Shown here: piece after piece, positions 1 to 6,025 of the stretch
Layout of the letters: the number at the start of each line of letters is the position of its first letter
How positions within the stretch are numbered: position 1 is the stretch's first letter
NCBI GenBank assembly: GCA_002405445.1
Contig: DHLV01000091.1
Coordinates: 1-7,429 of the forward strand
Direction of reading: 5' to 3'
DNA: 7,429 nucleotides
Source of the DNA: Flammeovirgaceae bacterium UBA4659
GTDB taxonomy: Bacteria > Bacteroidota > Bacteroidia > Cytophagales > Cyclobacteriaceae
The notes under the pieces: model-generated
What the model was told of the DNA's origin: nothing
Seen by the model: the letters and a program-made list of their open reading frames with translations, nothing else
Database searches by the model: none
Program-made: the position numbers and the translations under genes

Positions 1-1080
1 TTTCGCATTTTGGCCGCTTACCTTCCGCAGTTTCACCCGATTCCCGAAAATGACGAATGGTGGGGAAAAGGTTTTACTGAGTGGACCAACGTTGGTAAAG
101 CAAAGCCTCTGTTTCCTGGTCATTACCAACCACGGGTACCGGCTGATTTAGGTTATTACGATTTGCGATTGCCTGAAGTTCGGCAGGCGCAGGCTGACAT
201 GGCCCGAGAATGTGGCGTAGAAGGTTTTTGTTATTGGCACTATTGGTTTGGTAATGGCAAGCGACTGTTGGAACGCCCGTTCAATGAAGTCTTAGCATCG
301 GGTAAGCCCGATTTCCCTTTTTGTTTGAGTTGGGCCAATCATAGTTGGCAAGACAAACAATTTAGCAAAGAAGGAACTGAGCGGATGTTGATGGAGCAAA
401 CGTATGGTGGGGAAGAAGACTATCTGGTGCATTTCAACACGCTGCTGCCGGCCTTTCTTGACAAGCGTTACATTAGGGTTGATGATAAGCCTCTATTTCA
501 AATTTATTTGCCCCTGAAGTTTGACGATGTAGCCACCTTTATTCAAGTATGGCAGCGCGAAGCGAAGAAAAATGGACTGGCTGGAATTCACTTTGTAGGT
601 CATACGCTCCAAGAAGAGGATGCACCCAAAATTTTGGCAAAAGGGTTTGACGCAATCAATATCGTTCGGCTATATCATTTTTATAAGCACAAGTATTCAT
701 TGCCTGAACGCGCGTTGATGAAAATGAAGCGATTGTGGTTAAAGCACGGTGGAATTTTCGATTACGAAAAGTTGTCGCAATACTTCTCCGATCAAAAAGA
801 CAAAACCGACAATTGGTACCCCACTATCATCCCCAACTGAGATCATTCCCCACGATCGGACAGAAGGGGGAATATTTTTGTTAACTCAAACCCTAGCGCT
901 TTTAAAAAACACGCAAAGCAAGTGTTGAACACCGTGAAGGAAAAAAACCCCGAGCACCGAATCATCTTCTTAAAATCTTGGAATGAATGGGCAGAAGGAA
1001 ACTACATGGAGCCTGATTTGAAATTTGGTCGCGGGTATATAGACGCGTTGAAACAAGCTGTAGATGAGTTTAACTCCTGA
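1..1080 (+). pseudogene. WbsX-type polysaccharide biosynthesis protein (GH99-like), 5' partial, interrupted by in-frame TGA
   Basis: Reading frame 1 is open from the first base and carries the family opening LAAYLPQFHPIPEN followed by WWGKGFTEW; related proteins start only a few residues earlier, so very little is missing. WbsX proteins lie in O-antigen and capsule clusters and have a GH99-like TIM barrel; they are thought to act on surface polysaccharide, with no firmly established reaction. Other family-like segments are GFCYWHYWFGNGKRLLERP (visible residues about 72-90) and LSWANHSW. At codon 280 (838-840) the frame reads TGA, yet the same frame continues without further stops to TGA at 1078-1080. 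The continuation includes DHSPR directly after the stop, NEWAEG (328-333) and EPD (337-339), the conserved C-terminal part. The family has P-x-WDN/WDH here, so TGG became TGA by one base change. The product is probably truncated and inactive, unless this is a sequencing error. A TTG at 10 is not the real start. Confidence 0.88.
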
Positions 1081-2215
1081 GTACTTCGCCTACGATTTTT
1101 TTCATCAGTAAATTGTTTTGGTTGGCATTTAGTTGTTCTGCAGCCCTTTTACTGTTATTTTTCAATGTTTCAATTTGTTGTCGGTTAAGGGCTTCCAATT
1201 TTTTTGCGAGGGCATGTGGAGAAAAGTTTTCTGCTACTACACCAATTTCGTATTCATTTACAATCTCGGCCATCTCAGGCGTAGGACCAATGGCAATTGC
1301 CAGTCGGGCCTGAATGAAATCAAATAATTTGTTCGGCAATGTGTTAGCATAATTGAAATTGACGGGGGGCAGCAGAAATACACCAACGTCATACTGATTG
1401 ATAAACGGCACGATCTCGCTGCTTTTGATGGCTGGCAAAAATCGAATCCGTTCATCGCCAGCTGCCAACGACTTCAAAATATCAATGTACCCGCGGGTTT
1501 TGGAGGAGGAGGAAGGGGGGACGATGAGCATCAAGTCAAGAGTGAATCGCTCGTCCAGATGTTTCATCATCTCGATCATCAACTCCAATTTGCGCGAGGG
1601 CGTAGAACCACCATGATGGATCATCCTTATCTTTTCCGTTACCGGACTCGGCTCAATATCGTAATACCAGTTGGCGTTGGTGATTACCGTGGGCTTCTTT
1701 CCGAAATTCTTTTCGTACTCCGTTGCCAACCCCTTCCCAACGGTGGTCATGGCCGCCACCTTGGGTATGTATTTTCTACATAAGAGAGTATTGAATCCTT
1801 GAAAGAAAATACGCCAGCTAAGGCGGTCCTCGAAATGGCGAGGTGCGTACTCATGTGCATCAAACAAAACAGGAACACCTTTAGTTAAAGCAAAAGCCCA
1901 GGGTAGTGCTTCAACATCATTGGCAATCACCAAATCAAATTGTCGGTTTGCGAGTAGTTGCTTTGCTTCTTGATGGGGATGCAAGATTGAAAATGCTAAC
2001 TTATAAAACCTTGCGAGCAACAAAAAAGCGGATGCTATCTTTTTAGTTAGCGTCAAAATCGGTTTTCGAATTTTCAGCAATTCATAACCATCATTCTCTT
2101 TTCCTCCAAAAGCCAAGACACTTAACTGATATTCATGTTTTAAAAATGCAATCTGCCGTGCTACCCGCGCATCGTGTTGGATGTCGGAGAAAACGATGAC
2201 CAAGATCCGCTTCAT
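1070..2215 (-). CDS. GT-B fold glycosyltransferase (GT4-like)
   Basis: A 381-residue protein with the two-lobed layout of GT-B sugar transferases. The N-terminal Rossmann-like lobe begins MKRILVIVFSD with an early DARV segment (residues 15-18), then LVIANDVEALPWA (95-107) and LFDAHEY (117-123), a common acceptor-lobe pattern. The C-terminal lobe has IHHGG...SRK (199-209), the strand and turn that opens the donor-sugar domain, then INQYDVGVFLLPP (272-284) and LPNKLFDFIQARLAI (293-307), where GT4 enzymes bind the nucleotide-sugar. Its donor and acceptor cannot be read from sequence; cytosolic transfer to a lipid-linked glycan or surface polysaccharide is the usual role. The ATG (2215-2213) overlaps the ruvC stop as ATGA, so it is probably translated by coupling from the ruvC message. 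The TAA stop lies inside the end of the WbsX gene on the other strand. A purine-rich tract near 1500-1520 encodes a Ser run (PPSSSSK), probably a surface loop. Confidence 0.9.
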   Translation of the reverse strand: MKRILVIVFSDIQHDARVARQIAFLKHEYQLSVLAFGGKENDGYELLKIRKPILTLTKKIASAFLLLARFYKLAFSILHPHQEAKQLLANRQFDLVIANDVEALPWAFALTKGVPVLFDAHEYAPRHFEDRLSWRIFFQGFNTLLCRKYIPKVAAMTTVGKGLATEYEKNFGKKPTVITNANWYYDIEPSPVTEKIRMIHHGGSTPSRKLELMIEMMKHLDERFTLDLMLIVPPSSSSKTRGYIDILKSLAAGDERIRFLPAIKSSEIVPFINQYDVGVFLLPPVNFNYANTLPNKLFDFIQARLAIAIGPTPEMAEIVNEYEIGVVAENFSPHALAKKLEALNRQQIETLKNNSKRAAEQLNANQNNLLMKKIVGEVLRS

Positions 2216-2790
2216 TTGACAATCGATTTTAACCGCTTTGGATTTTCCTTCAAAAACTCACCCCACGAGGCCGCCTTTTTTCTGGTTGTGGCCGCATTGC
2301 CTTTTAAGTAGTGATGACATACAGCCACTGCCAAAGCATCTGTAGCATCCAGTAACTTCGGTAATTCTTTAATAGAAAAAATCTGCATTAACATTTTGGC
2401 CACTTGCTCTTTACTGGCGTTACCGTTGCCGGTGACAGATTGTTTTACTTTGCGTGGAGCGTATTCTGTGATGGGCACTTCGCGAAACAGCGCTGCCGAC
2501 ATGGCCACGCCTTGCGCGCGGCCGAGCTTCAACATCGATTGCACGTTCTTTCCAAAGAATGGTGCCTCCAACGCTACCTCATCCGGCTTGTGCTTGTCCA
2601 CCAACGCCAGTACGTTGTCGAAAATTTTTTTGAGTTTAATGGCGTGAGTTCCTTGTTTGCCCATGTTGATAACACCGTATTGCAGGAGTTTGAGCTGGCG
2701 ATTGCAGATGACGATCGCAGCAAACCCCATTACGTTTGTGCCCGGGTCCAGGCCCAGTACCACTTTCTCGCGAAACACTTGCCGTTGCAT
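2212..2790 (-). CDS. ruvC: Crossover junction endodeoxyribonuclease RuvC
   Basis: RuvC is the dimeric, Mg2+-dependent nuclease that resolves Holliday junctions with RuvAB in homologous recombination and repair. All four catalytic acidic residues are visible, numbering from the ATG at 2790-2788: D15 in LGLDPGTN, E75 in ALEAPFFGKN, and D148 and D151 in LLDATDALAVAVCHH. PRKVKQSVTGNGNASKEQV (112-130) is the usual DNA-contact region. The chosen start gives 192 residues, with 11 residues before the first core strand, normal for Bacteroidota. The frame stays open upstream to an ATG at 2886-2884, which would add 32 residues (opening MTNSEAMGRQQ) that do not look like any RuvC domain and would overlap the divergent gene by 20 bp, so the shorter form is preferred. 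No Shine-Dalgarno sequence precedes either ATG. The TGA overlaps the start of the downstream glycosyltransferase, implying a two-gene transcript. Confidence 0.96.
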   Translation of the reverse strand: MQRQVFREKVVLGLDPGTNVMGFAAIVICNRQLKLLQYGVINMGKQGTHAIKLKKIFDNVLALVDKHKPDEVALEAPFFGKNVQSMLKLGRAQGVAMSAALFREVPITEYAPRKVKQSVTGNGNASKEQVAKMLMQIFSIKELPKLLDATDALAVAVCHHYLKGNAATTRKKAASWGEFLKENPKRLKSIVK

Positions 2791-2866
2791 TGTGGTGCAA
2801 GATAGTGCAACAGCTACGATTTGAGACCGGGCATCTGCGATTTTTGATTTATCTTGCTGGCGACCC
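2791..2866. promoter_or_regulatory. Divergent intergenic region between ruvC and the family 2 glycosyltransferase
   Basis: This 76-bp gap must drive both divergent genes unless ruvC uses its far upstream ATG. The heptamer TATCTTG, a partial match to the Bacteroidota -7 element TAnnTTTG, occurs once on each strand: at 2850-2856 (+), 10 bp before the plus-strand ATG, and at 2804-2798 (-), 7 bp before the ruvC ATG. On the plus strand a TTTG lies at 2820-2823, but the 26-bp spacing is longer than the usual 17-23. On the minus strand no TTG is found at the right distance. Both boxes would give almost leaderless messages. These are weak candidates. Confidence 0.3.
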
Positions 2867-3985
2867 ATGGCTTCGCTGTTTGTCATCTTTGTACTTTATT
2901 TTTTGCTGACCATCGCTTTGGTTGTGGGCTGGTTTGTGGCATTGCAAGGGGCACCGCGCGCCACCAAAGGCCCAACAAAGCAAATCAGTGTTGTGGTGGC
3001 GTTTCGAAATGAAGAGCGGCATTTGGCAGCGCTGCTTCAGACTTTATTCGCGCAATCGTACCCACCAGAACGATATGAGGTGATTTGCGTAGACGATCAT
3101 TCGTCTGATGGTTCTTCTGCGATGGTCACCGATTTCGCGAGTCGGCACCGCAACATCAAACTTTTGCAACTGCCTCCCAACCTGGAGGGAAAGAAGCGCG
3201 CCCTTGCACTCGGTGTGGCAGCAGCTCAATTCGAATTCATAGCCACCACGGATGCAGACTGTAAAGTGCCGGAGCGGTGGCTGGAATCGGTCAGCTCGCA
3301 CTTCATGCCCGAAACCAATATGTTGGTGGGTGCAGTAAGGCTGCAGGCTGACACCACTGTTTTCTCGAAATTGCAGGCAATGGAGTTTTCAAGCTTGATC
3401 GGGTCGGGTTTTGCCACGCTGGCATTTGGAATACCCACCATGGCCAATGGCGCCAATCTGGCGTATCGCAAATCGGCATTTGAGCGTGTAGGCGGCTATG
3501 AGGGCAGTTGGCATGTTGCATCTGGCGATGATGAACACCTGATGCACAAAATAGCGAAACAGTTTCCCAATTCTGTTTACCCGATGGCTGTGTCAGAGTC
3601 GGTTGTCACCACCAGCCCGCAAGCCTTGCTCAGCGACTTTGTGCAGCAGCGGCTGAGATGGGCCGGGAAGTGGAAATTCAACCAATCGCGTTTTTCTAAG
3701 TCGCTGGCTGTTTTTGTCTTTTTGTTTCAAATCACGTACGTGATGTCGCTGGGGTTGCTTTTGTCGAATGTTGTCGACAAACGGCAGATGGTGTTGCTGC
3801 TGTCTTTTAAATGGGTTTTAGAGTTTTTGTTTTTGTATGCCGTTCACCTTTTCCTGCGCGTCAAATGGAATTGGTTTGCCTTCCTTGCTTTGCAAATTCT
3901 TTATCCCTTGTATGTGATAGCAATGGCGATCACCACGTTATTTTCTTCAGCGCATTGGAAAGGCAGGAATTTGCATTCGAATTGA
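2867..3985 (+). CDS. Membrane-anchored family 2 glycosyltransferase
   Basis: A 372-residue processive-type GT2 enzyme, related in layout to poly-N-acetylglucosamine and cellulose synthases. Residues about 4-26 form an N-terminal membrane helix. The GT-A domain follows: SVVVAFRNEE (41-50), VDDHSSDG (75-82) for nucleotide binding, TTDADC with the DAD metal/UDP motif (129-131), GDDE (220-223) with the likely catalytic acid, and QQRLRW (260-265), the QxxRW motif typical of these synthases. Three hydrophobic helices close the protein at about 280-301, 308-330 and 335-357. It probably sits in the inner membrane and transfers sugar from a nucleotide donor to a growing glycan or lipid; neither sugar nor acceptor can be deduced. 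The ATG at 2867 is chosen because it gives a complete anchor helix. The gene diverges from ruvC and ends at TGA before a 386-bp gap, so it may be transcribed alone. Confidence 0.92.
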   Translation: MASLFVIFVLYFLLTIALVVGWFVALQGAPRATKGPTKQISVVVAFRNEERHLAALLQTLFAQSYPPERYEVICVDDHSSDGSSAMVTDFASRHRNIKLLQLPPNLEGKKRALALGVAAAQFEFIATTDADCKVPERWLESVSSHFMPETNMLVGAVRLQADTTVFSKLQAMEFSSLIGSGFATLAFGIPTMANGANLAYRKSAFERVGGYEGSWHVASGDDEHLMHKIAKQFPNSVYPMAVSESVVTTSPQALLSDFVQQRLRWAGKWKFNQSRFSKSLAVFVFLFQITYVMSLGLLLSNVVDKRQMVLLLSFKWVLEFLFLYAVHLFLRVKWNWFAFLALQILYPLYVIAMAITTLFSSAHWKGRNLHSN

Positions 3986-3998
3986 TTTCGTAAATTAG
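3970..3998 (+). promoter_or_regulatory. Candidate Bacteroidota-type promoter
   Basis: TTTG at 3970-3973 and TAAATTAG at 3991-3998 are separated by 17 bp. The second element matches the Bacteroidota -7 consensus TAnnTTTG except for one base, and the spacing is within the 17-23 bp described for this phylum. Transcription would begin near 4005, just after the family 2 glycosyltransferase stop and about 14 bp before the GTG of the small ORF at 4019. It may drive that ORF, the phosphatase cluster from 4372, or both. Confidence 0.45.
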
Positions 3999-4018
3999 CA
4001 CCAGAAATCACCGAAATT

Positions 4019-4174
4019 GTGAAAGCAGAGGGGCGAATCGTTGAACTTGTTGCGGAGTATTTGAAAAAGACTGATCAATTGTTTGAATGCATGGTTCGAA
4101 CCGATCGACATACAGAGCAGGCGCACAAAAGCGTTGAAATCATCCGTCAGACCGTTGCAGAAAACAGATGGTAA
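4019..4174 (+). CDS. Small hypothetical protein, 51 codons (possible gene remnant)
   Basis: An uncertain small ORF in the gap between two well-supported genes. It starts with GTG (4019-4021) and ends with TAA (4172-4174). The product is charged and mostly helix-forming: GRIVELVAEYLKKTDQLFE (residues 5-23), then VRTDRHTEQAHKSVEIIRQ. Alternating hydrophobic and charged positions suggest one or two amphipathic helices. It resembles, in general character only, the small coiled-coil proteins frequent in Bacteroidota. Support comes from a good promoter candidate ending at 3998 and from a frame open from 3986. Against it are the rare GTG start, the abrupt end and the small size. A second open stretch in another frame continues to 4289, with an ATG at 4206 and a 27-residue tail opening MIARYNAPFAQVKEY. 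The two could be halves of one frameshifted gene. No function is assigned. Confidence 0.35.
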   Translation: MKAEGRIVELVAEYLKKTDQLFECMVRTDRHTEQAHKSVEIIRQTVAENRW

Positions 4175-4371
4175 GTACAATCAAAGGAAGGAAATACCCT
4201 ACGCAATGATTGCAAGATATAACGCCCCATTTGCCCAAGTCAAAGAATACACGAGCGATATGCTTCAATGCATTGATTTCCTTGTTTAAATGGATAACTG
4301 TTTAAAAGGACAAAAATTAGGAGCTGCCGCTTGCCCGACCTACCCACTTCGATTTGTATTTTTACGAGGTT
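4175..4371. other. Non-coding leader before the phosphatase gene, with short repeats
   Basis: No convincing gene is seen here. The stretch contains a 12-bp perfect palindrome, TCAATGCATTGA, at 4265-4276, and an 8-bp direct repeat, TGTTTAAA, at 4283-4290 and 4299-4306 (16-bp period, each copy with a TTTAAA core). Either could be an operator, but repeats this short can arise by chance in AT-rich DNA. No run of T after a GC-rich hairpin is present, so I see no intrinsic terminator for the upstream gene. Confidence 0.3.
4331..4364 (+). promoter_or_regulatory. Weak candidate promoter for the phosphatase gene
   Basis: TTG at 4331-4333 and TATTTTTA at 4357-4364 are 23 bp apart, at the upper limit for the Bacteroidota TTG / TAnnTTTG promoter, and the second element differs from consensus at its last base. 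The predicted transcript would start near 4371, almost leaderless relative to the ATG at 4372. The stronger candidate at 3970-3998 is an alternative with a leader of about 370 bases. Confidence 0.25.
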
Positions 4372-5592
4372 ATGCCAAACACCGATCTAAAAAAGAAACT
4401 GGAAAAGAAAGAACTGGAACTCAACGCGTTGCTCGAGATCACCCAGGCGATCAACAGCAATGTGTCGGAAGATTCTCTGTACAAAATTTTCAAGTTCACA
4501 CTCCGATCGAACCTTCAGCTGACTAAACTTGCTCTGTTTGTGCGCGATGCCGTGTGGAATTGCAAGGTCAGTTTTGGCACCGCCCGCAACTTTATGAAAA
4601 TGAAGTTGGACAGCCGTTTTGAAATGGTGAAAAAGATTCACCAGCTCGCAGAATTTGATGAGTGCGATTTCCACGAGTTTGACATGGTCATTCCCATTTC
4701 GCATAAGGGCGAGACGCTTGCGCTGGTGTTTGTGGCCGGAATCAACCACCCCAACAACCATTCAGACATAGGCGAAAACGTTAAGTTCATTCAGGCGCTC
4801 AGCAACATTATTGTTGTGGCCATCGAAAACATGAAATTGGCCACCCAGCAACTCCAGCAGGAGGCTTTTCGCAAGGAACTGGAAATTGCCAGTGATGTGC
4901 AGCAGTTTCTCTTCCCCGAAAAATTGCCCAATAGCGACCACCTCAAAATCGAGGCAAGTTACCTGCCCCACGATGTGATCGGAGGTGACTATTATGACTA
5001 CATTCCGATTAACAAAAATCAATTTTTGATTTGTGTGGCTGACGTAAGCGGTAAGGGCATTCCGGCAGCACTCATGATGAGTAACTTTCAGGCATCGTTG
5101 CGCACGTTGCTGCGCCAAACACCCAACCTCACCGAAATTGTGGAGGCATTGAATTACCAGGTGTTTGACAACGCAAAAGGTGAGAAGTTCATTACGTTTT
5201 TTGGTGCCATCTACGATGTCAACCTCCGCACCATGGTGTATGTAAATGCCGGTCACAACCCGCCATTTTTGTTTGAGAAGGGTAAAGGTGTCAGGCTTTT
5301 GGAAGAGGGCAGCACGGTGCTGGGTGCGATGCATCCATTGCCATTTATCAACGAAGGATTTATTACCGACCTGCCGGAATTTACCCTGTTGGCCTACACC
5401 GATGGCGTTACCGAAACCACCAATGATGAGGGCAGGGAGTTTGGCCAGGAACCACTCCGCGACTATTTCGAAAAAAACTATTCTAAGGACCTTAGAACCA
5501 TCCACCAGGACATCATTGTGCAACTGGATGGCTTCAAAGGAAACAGCAGCTATCGCGATGACATTACCTTACTGACATGCCGGGTAGAGTGA
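4372..5592 (+). CDS. RsbU-like PP2C serine/threonine phosphatase with GAF domain
   Basis: A 406-residue cytosolic signalling phosphatase. Residues 1-20 are a charged coiled coil (KKKLEKKELELN). About 22-167 fit a GAF-type sensor domain, followed by a linking helix with KELEIASDVQQFLFPEKLP, the segment preceding the catalytic domain in SpoIIE/RsbU proteins. The PP2C-type domain fills about 200-404. Its metal-binding acids are present: D206 in GGDYYDY, D224 in ADVSGKG, D344 in YTDGVTE and D396-D397 in RDDITLL, so it should be active. Family members dephosphorylate anti-sigma-factor antagonists (STAS proteins) in partner-switching pathways, and the sensor adjusts activity. No STAS or anti-sigma kinase is encoded in this window, so its target lies elsewhere. 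The ATG at 4372 is preferred over an in-frame TTG at 4354. The 3' end overlaps the next gene, so the two are probably translated together. Confidence 0.93.
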   Translation: MPNTDLKKKLEKKELELNALLEITQAINSNVSEDSLYKIFKFTLRSNLQLTKLALFVRDAVWNCKVSFGTARNFMKMKLDSRFEMVKKIHQLAEFDECDFHEFDMVIPISHKGETLALVFVAGINHPNNHSDIGENVKFIQALSNIIVVAIENMKLATQQLQQEAFRKELEIASDVQQFLFPEKLPNSDHLKIEASYLPHDVIGGDYYDYIPINKNQFLICVADVSGKGIPAALMMSNFQASLRTLLRQTPNLTEIVEALNYQVFDNAKGEKFITFFGAIYDVNLRTMVYVNAGHNPPFLFEKGKGVRLLEEGSTVLGAMHPLPFINEGFITDLPEFTLLAYTDGVTETTNDEGREFGQEPLRDYFEKNYSKDLRTIHQDIIVQLDGFKGNSSYRDDITLLTCRVE

Positions 5593-6008
5593 ACAAAGCC
5601 GTGAATGGTAAACAAAAGCTGCTGTCAATCATTCCGGCATGGTGGGCCAGCCTGTTCGACATCATCGTCACCATCGTTCATCAGCCAGACGAATACTGGA
5701 GTGGCGATTTGACGACAGCCAACGAAGGTAATCCGTTCGGCAAATGGATGATGGGCAATCACGTTTCAGGCATTTTTGTGATCTCCGCGTTTTGGTTGTT
5801 GATGATCGGCCTGCTGGGTTATTATTTGCCGCGTGTGCTGTCAAAGATATTTCTCGTATTTGTTTTAACCATTCATGGTTGGGGTGCCGCAACCTGGATC
5901 GGGCCACGGTATGGATTTTGGGCTGTAGTGACCCTGTTTTTATTGAACGCGATTTTGTTTGGCTGGGTCGACAAACAGACTGCCCGGCAAATTGACATTC
6001 ACAAATGA
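5577..6008 (+). CDS. Four-helix integral membrane protein of unknown function
   Basis: A 143-residue hydrophobic protein with no catalytic motif that I recognise. Four likely membrane helices lie at about 18-36, 62-83, 88-108 and 112-131. The first is followed by a polar loop ending in TANEGNPFGKWMM (residues 47-59). A D...T...ExNP pattern (D28, T32, E50, N52, P53) recalls the small DUF5658-type membrane proteins; this is resemblance only. Aromatic residues cluster at PAWWASLFD (20-28) and HGWGAATWIGPRYGFW (100-115). Two starts are possible: ATG at 5577, overlapping the phosphatase gene by 16 bp, or GTG at 5589, whose GTGA overlaps its stop and leaves 139 residues. The second is the classic coupling arrangement, but the ATG is reported because ATG is the commoner start. 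It lies 17 bp before a deacetylase gene, so an envelope role is plausible. Confidence 0.8.
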   Translation: MPGRVNKAVNGKQKLLSIIPAWWASLFDIIVTIVHQPDEYWSGDLTTANEGNPFGKWMMGNHVSGIFVISAFWLLMIGLLGYYLPRVLSKIFLVFVLTIHGWGAATWIGPRYGFWAVVTLFLLNAILFGWVDKQTARQIDIHK

Positions 6009-6025
6009 CCAACCAACAACCATAG

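Noticed and set aside
838..840. TGA read as tryptophan or selenocysteine (recoding) in the WbsX gene
   Set aside because: TGG codes tryptophan throughout the window, and TGA ends ruvC, both plus-strand enzymes and the phosphatase at their family-typical lengths. Cysteine or selenocysteine is not expected at this position, and no recoding hairpin is evident.
10..840. A complete gene starting at TTG 10 and ending at 840
   Set aside because: The frame is open to base 1 with family-like residues before the TTG, and conserved C-terminal motifs follow the TGA in the same frame, so neither end is natural.
2404..2805. 133-codon open frame on the plus strand
   Set aside because: It is antisense to ruvC, whose four catalytic acids are all present. 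The translation shows no domain.
3974..3985. Inverted repeat around ATTCGAAT as a terminator of the family 2 glycosyltransferase
   Set aside because: The palindrome is only 8 bp with no loop, has weak AT pairs and no following T run, so it is not a credible intrinsic terminator.
4093..4102. GGTTCGAACC, resembling a tRNA T-loop
   Set aside because: The bases on either side do not form a five-pair T stem, and no acceptor stem, D arm or anticodon arm can be placed around it. It is a short chance palindrome.
4188..4283. Inverted pair AAGGAAAT / ATTTCCTT as a stem or riboswitch
   Set aside because: There are only eight pairs around an 80-base loop, with no extension on either side and no conserved aptamer pattern that I recognise.
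4083..4289. 68-codon ORF starting at ATG 4083
   Set aside because: Its first half overlaps the better helical ORF at 4019-4174 in another frame and reads like a shadow. Only its second half is kept, as a possible frameshifted continuation.
4762..5523. 253-codon open frame on the minus strand
   Set aside because: It lies entirely opposite the phosphatase gene, whose catalytic residues are all intact. The antisense product has no recognisable motif and is rich in His, Val and Gln, as expected for a shadow frame.
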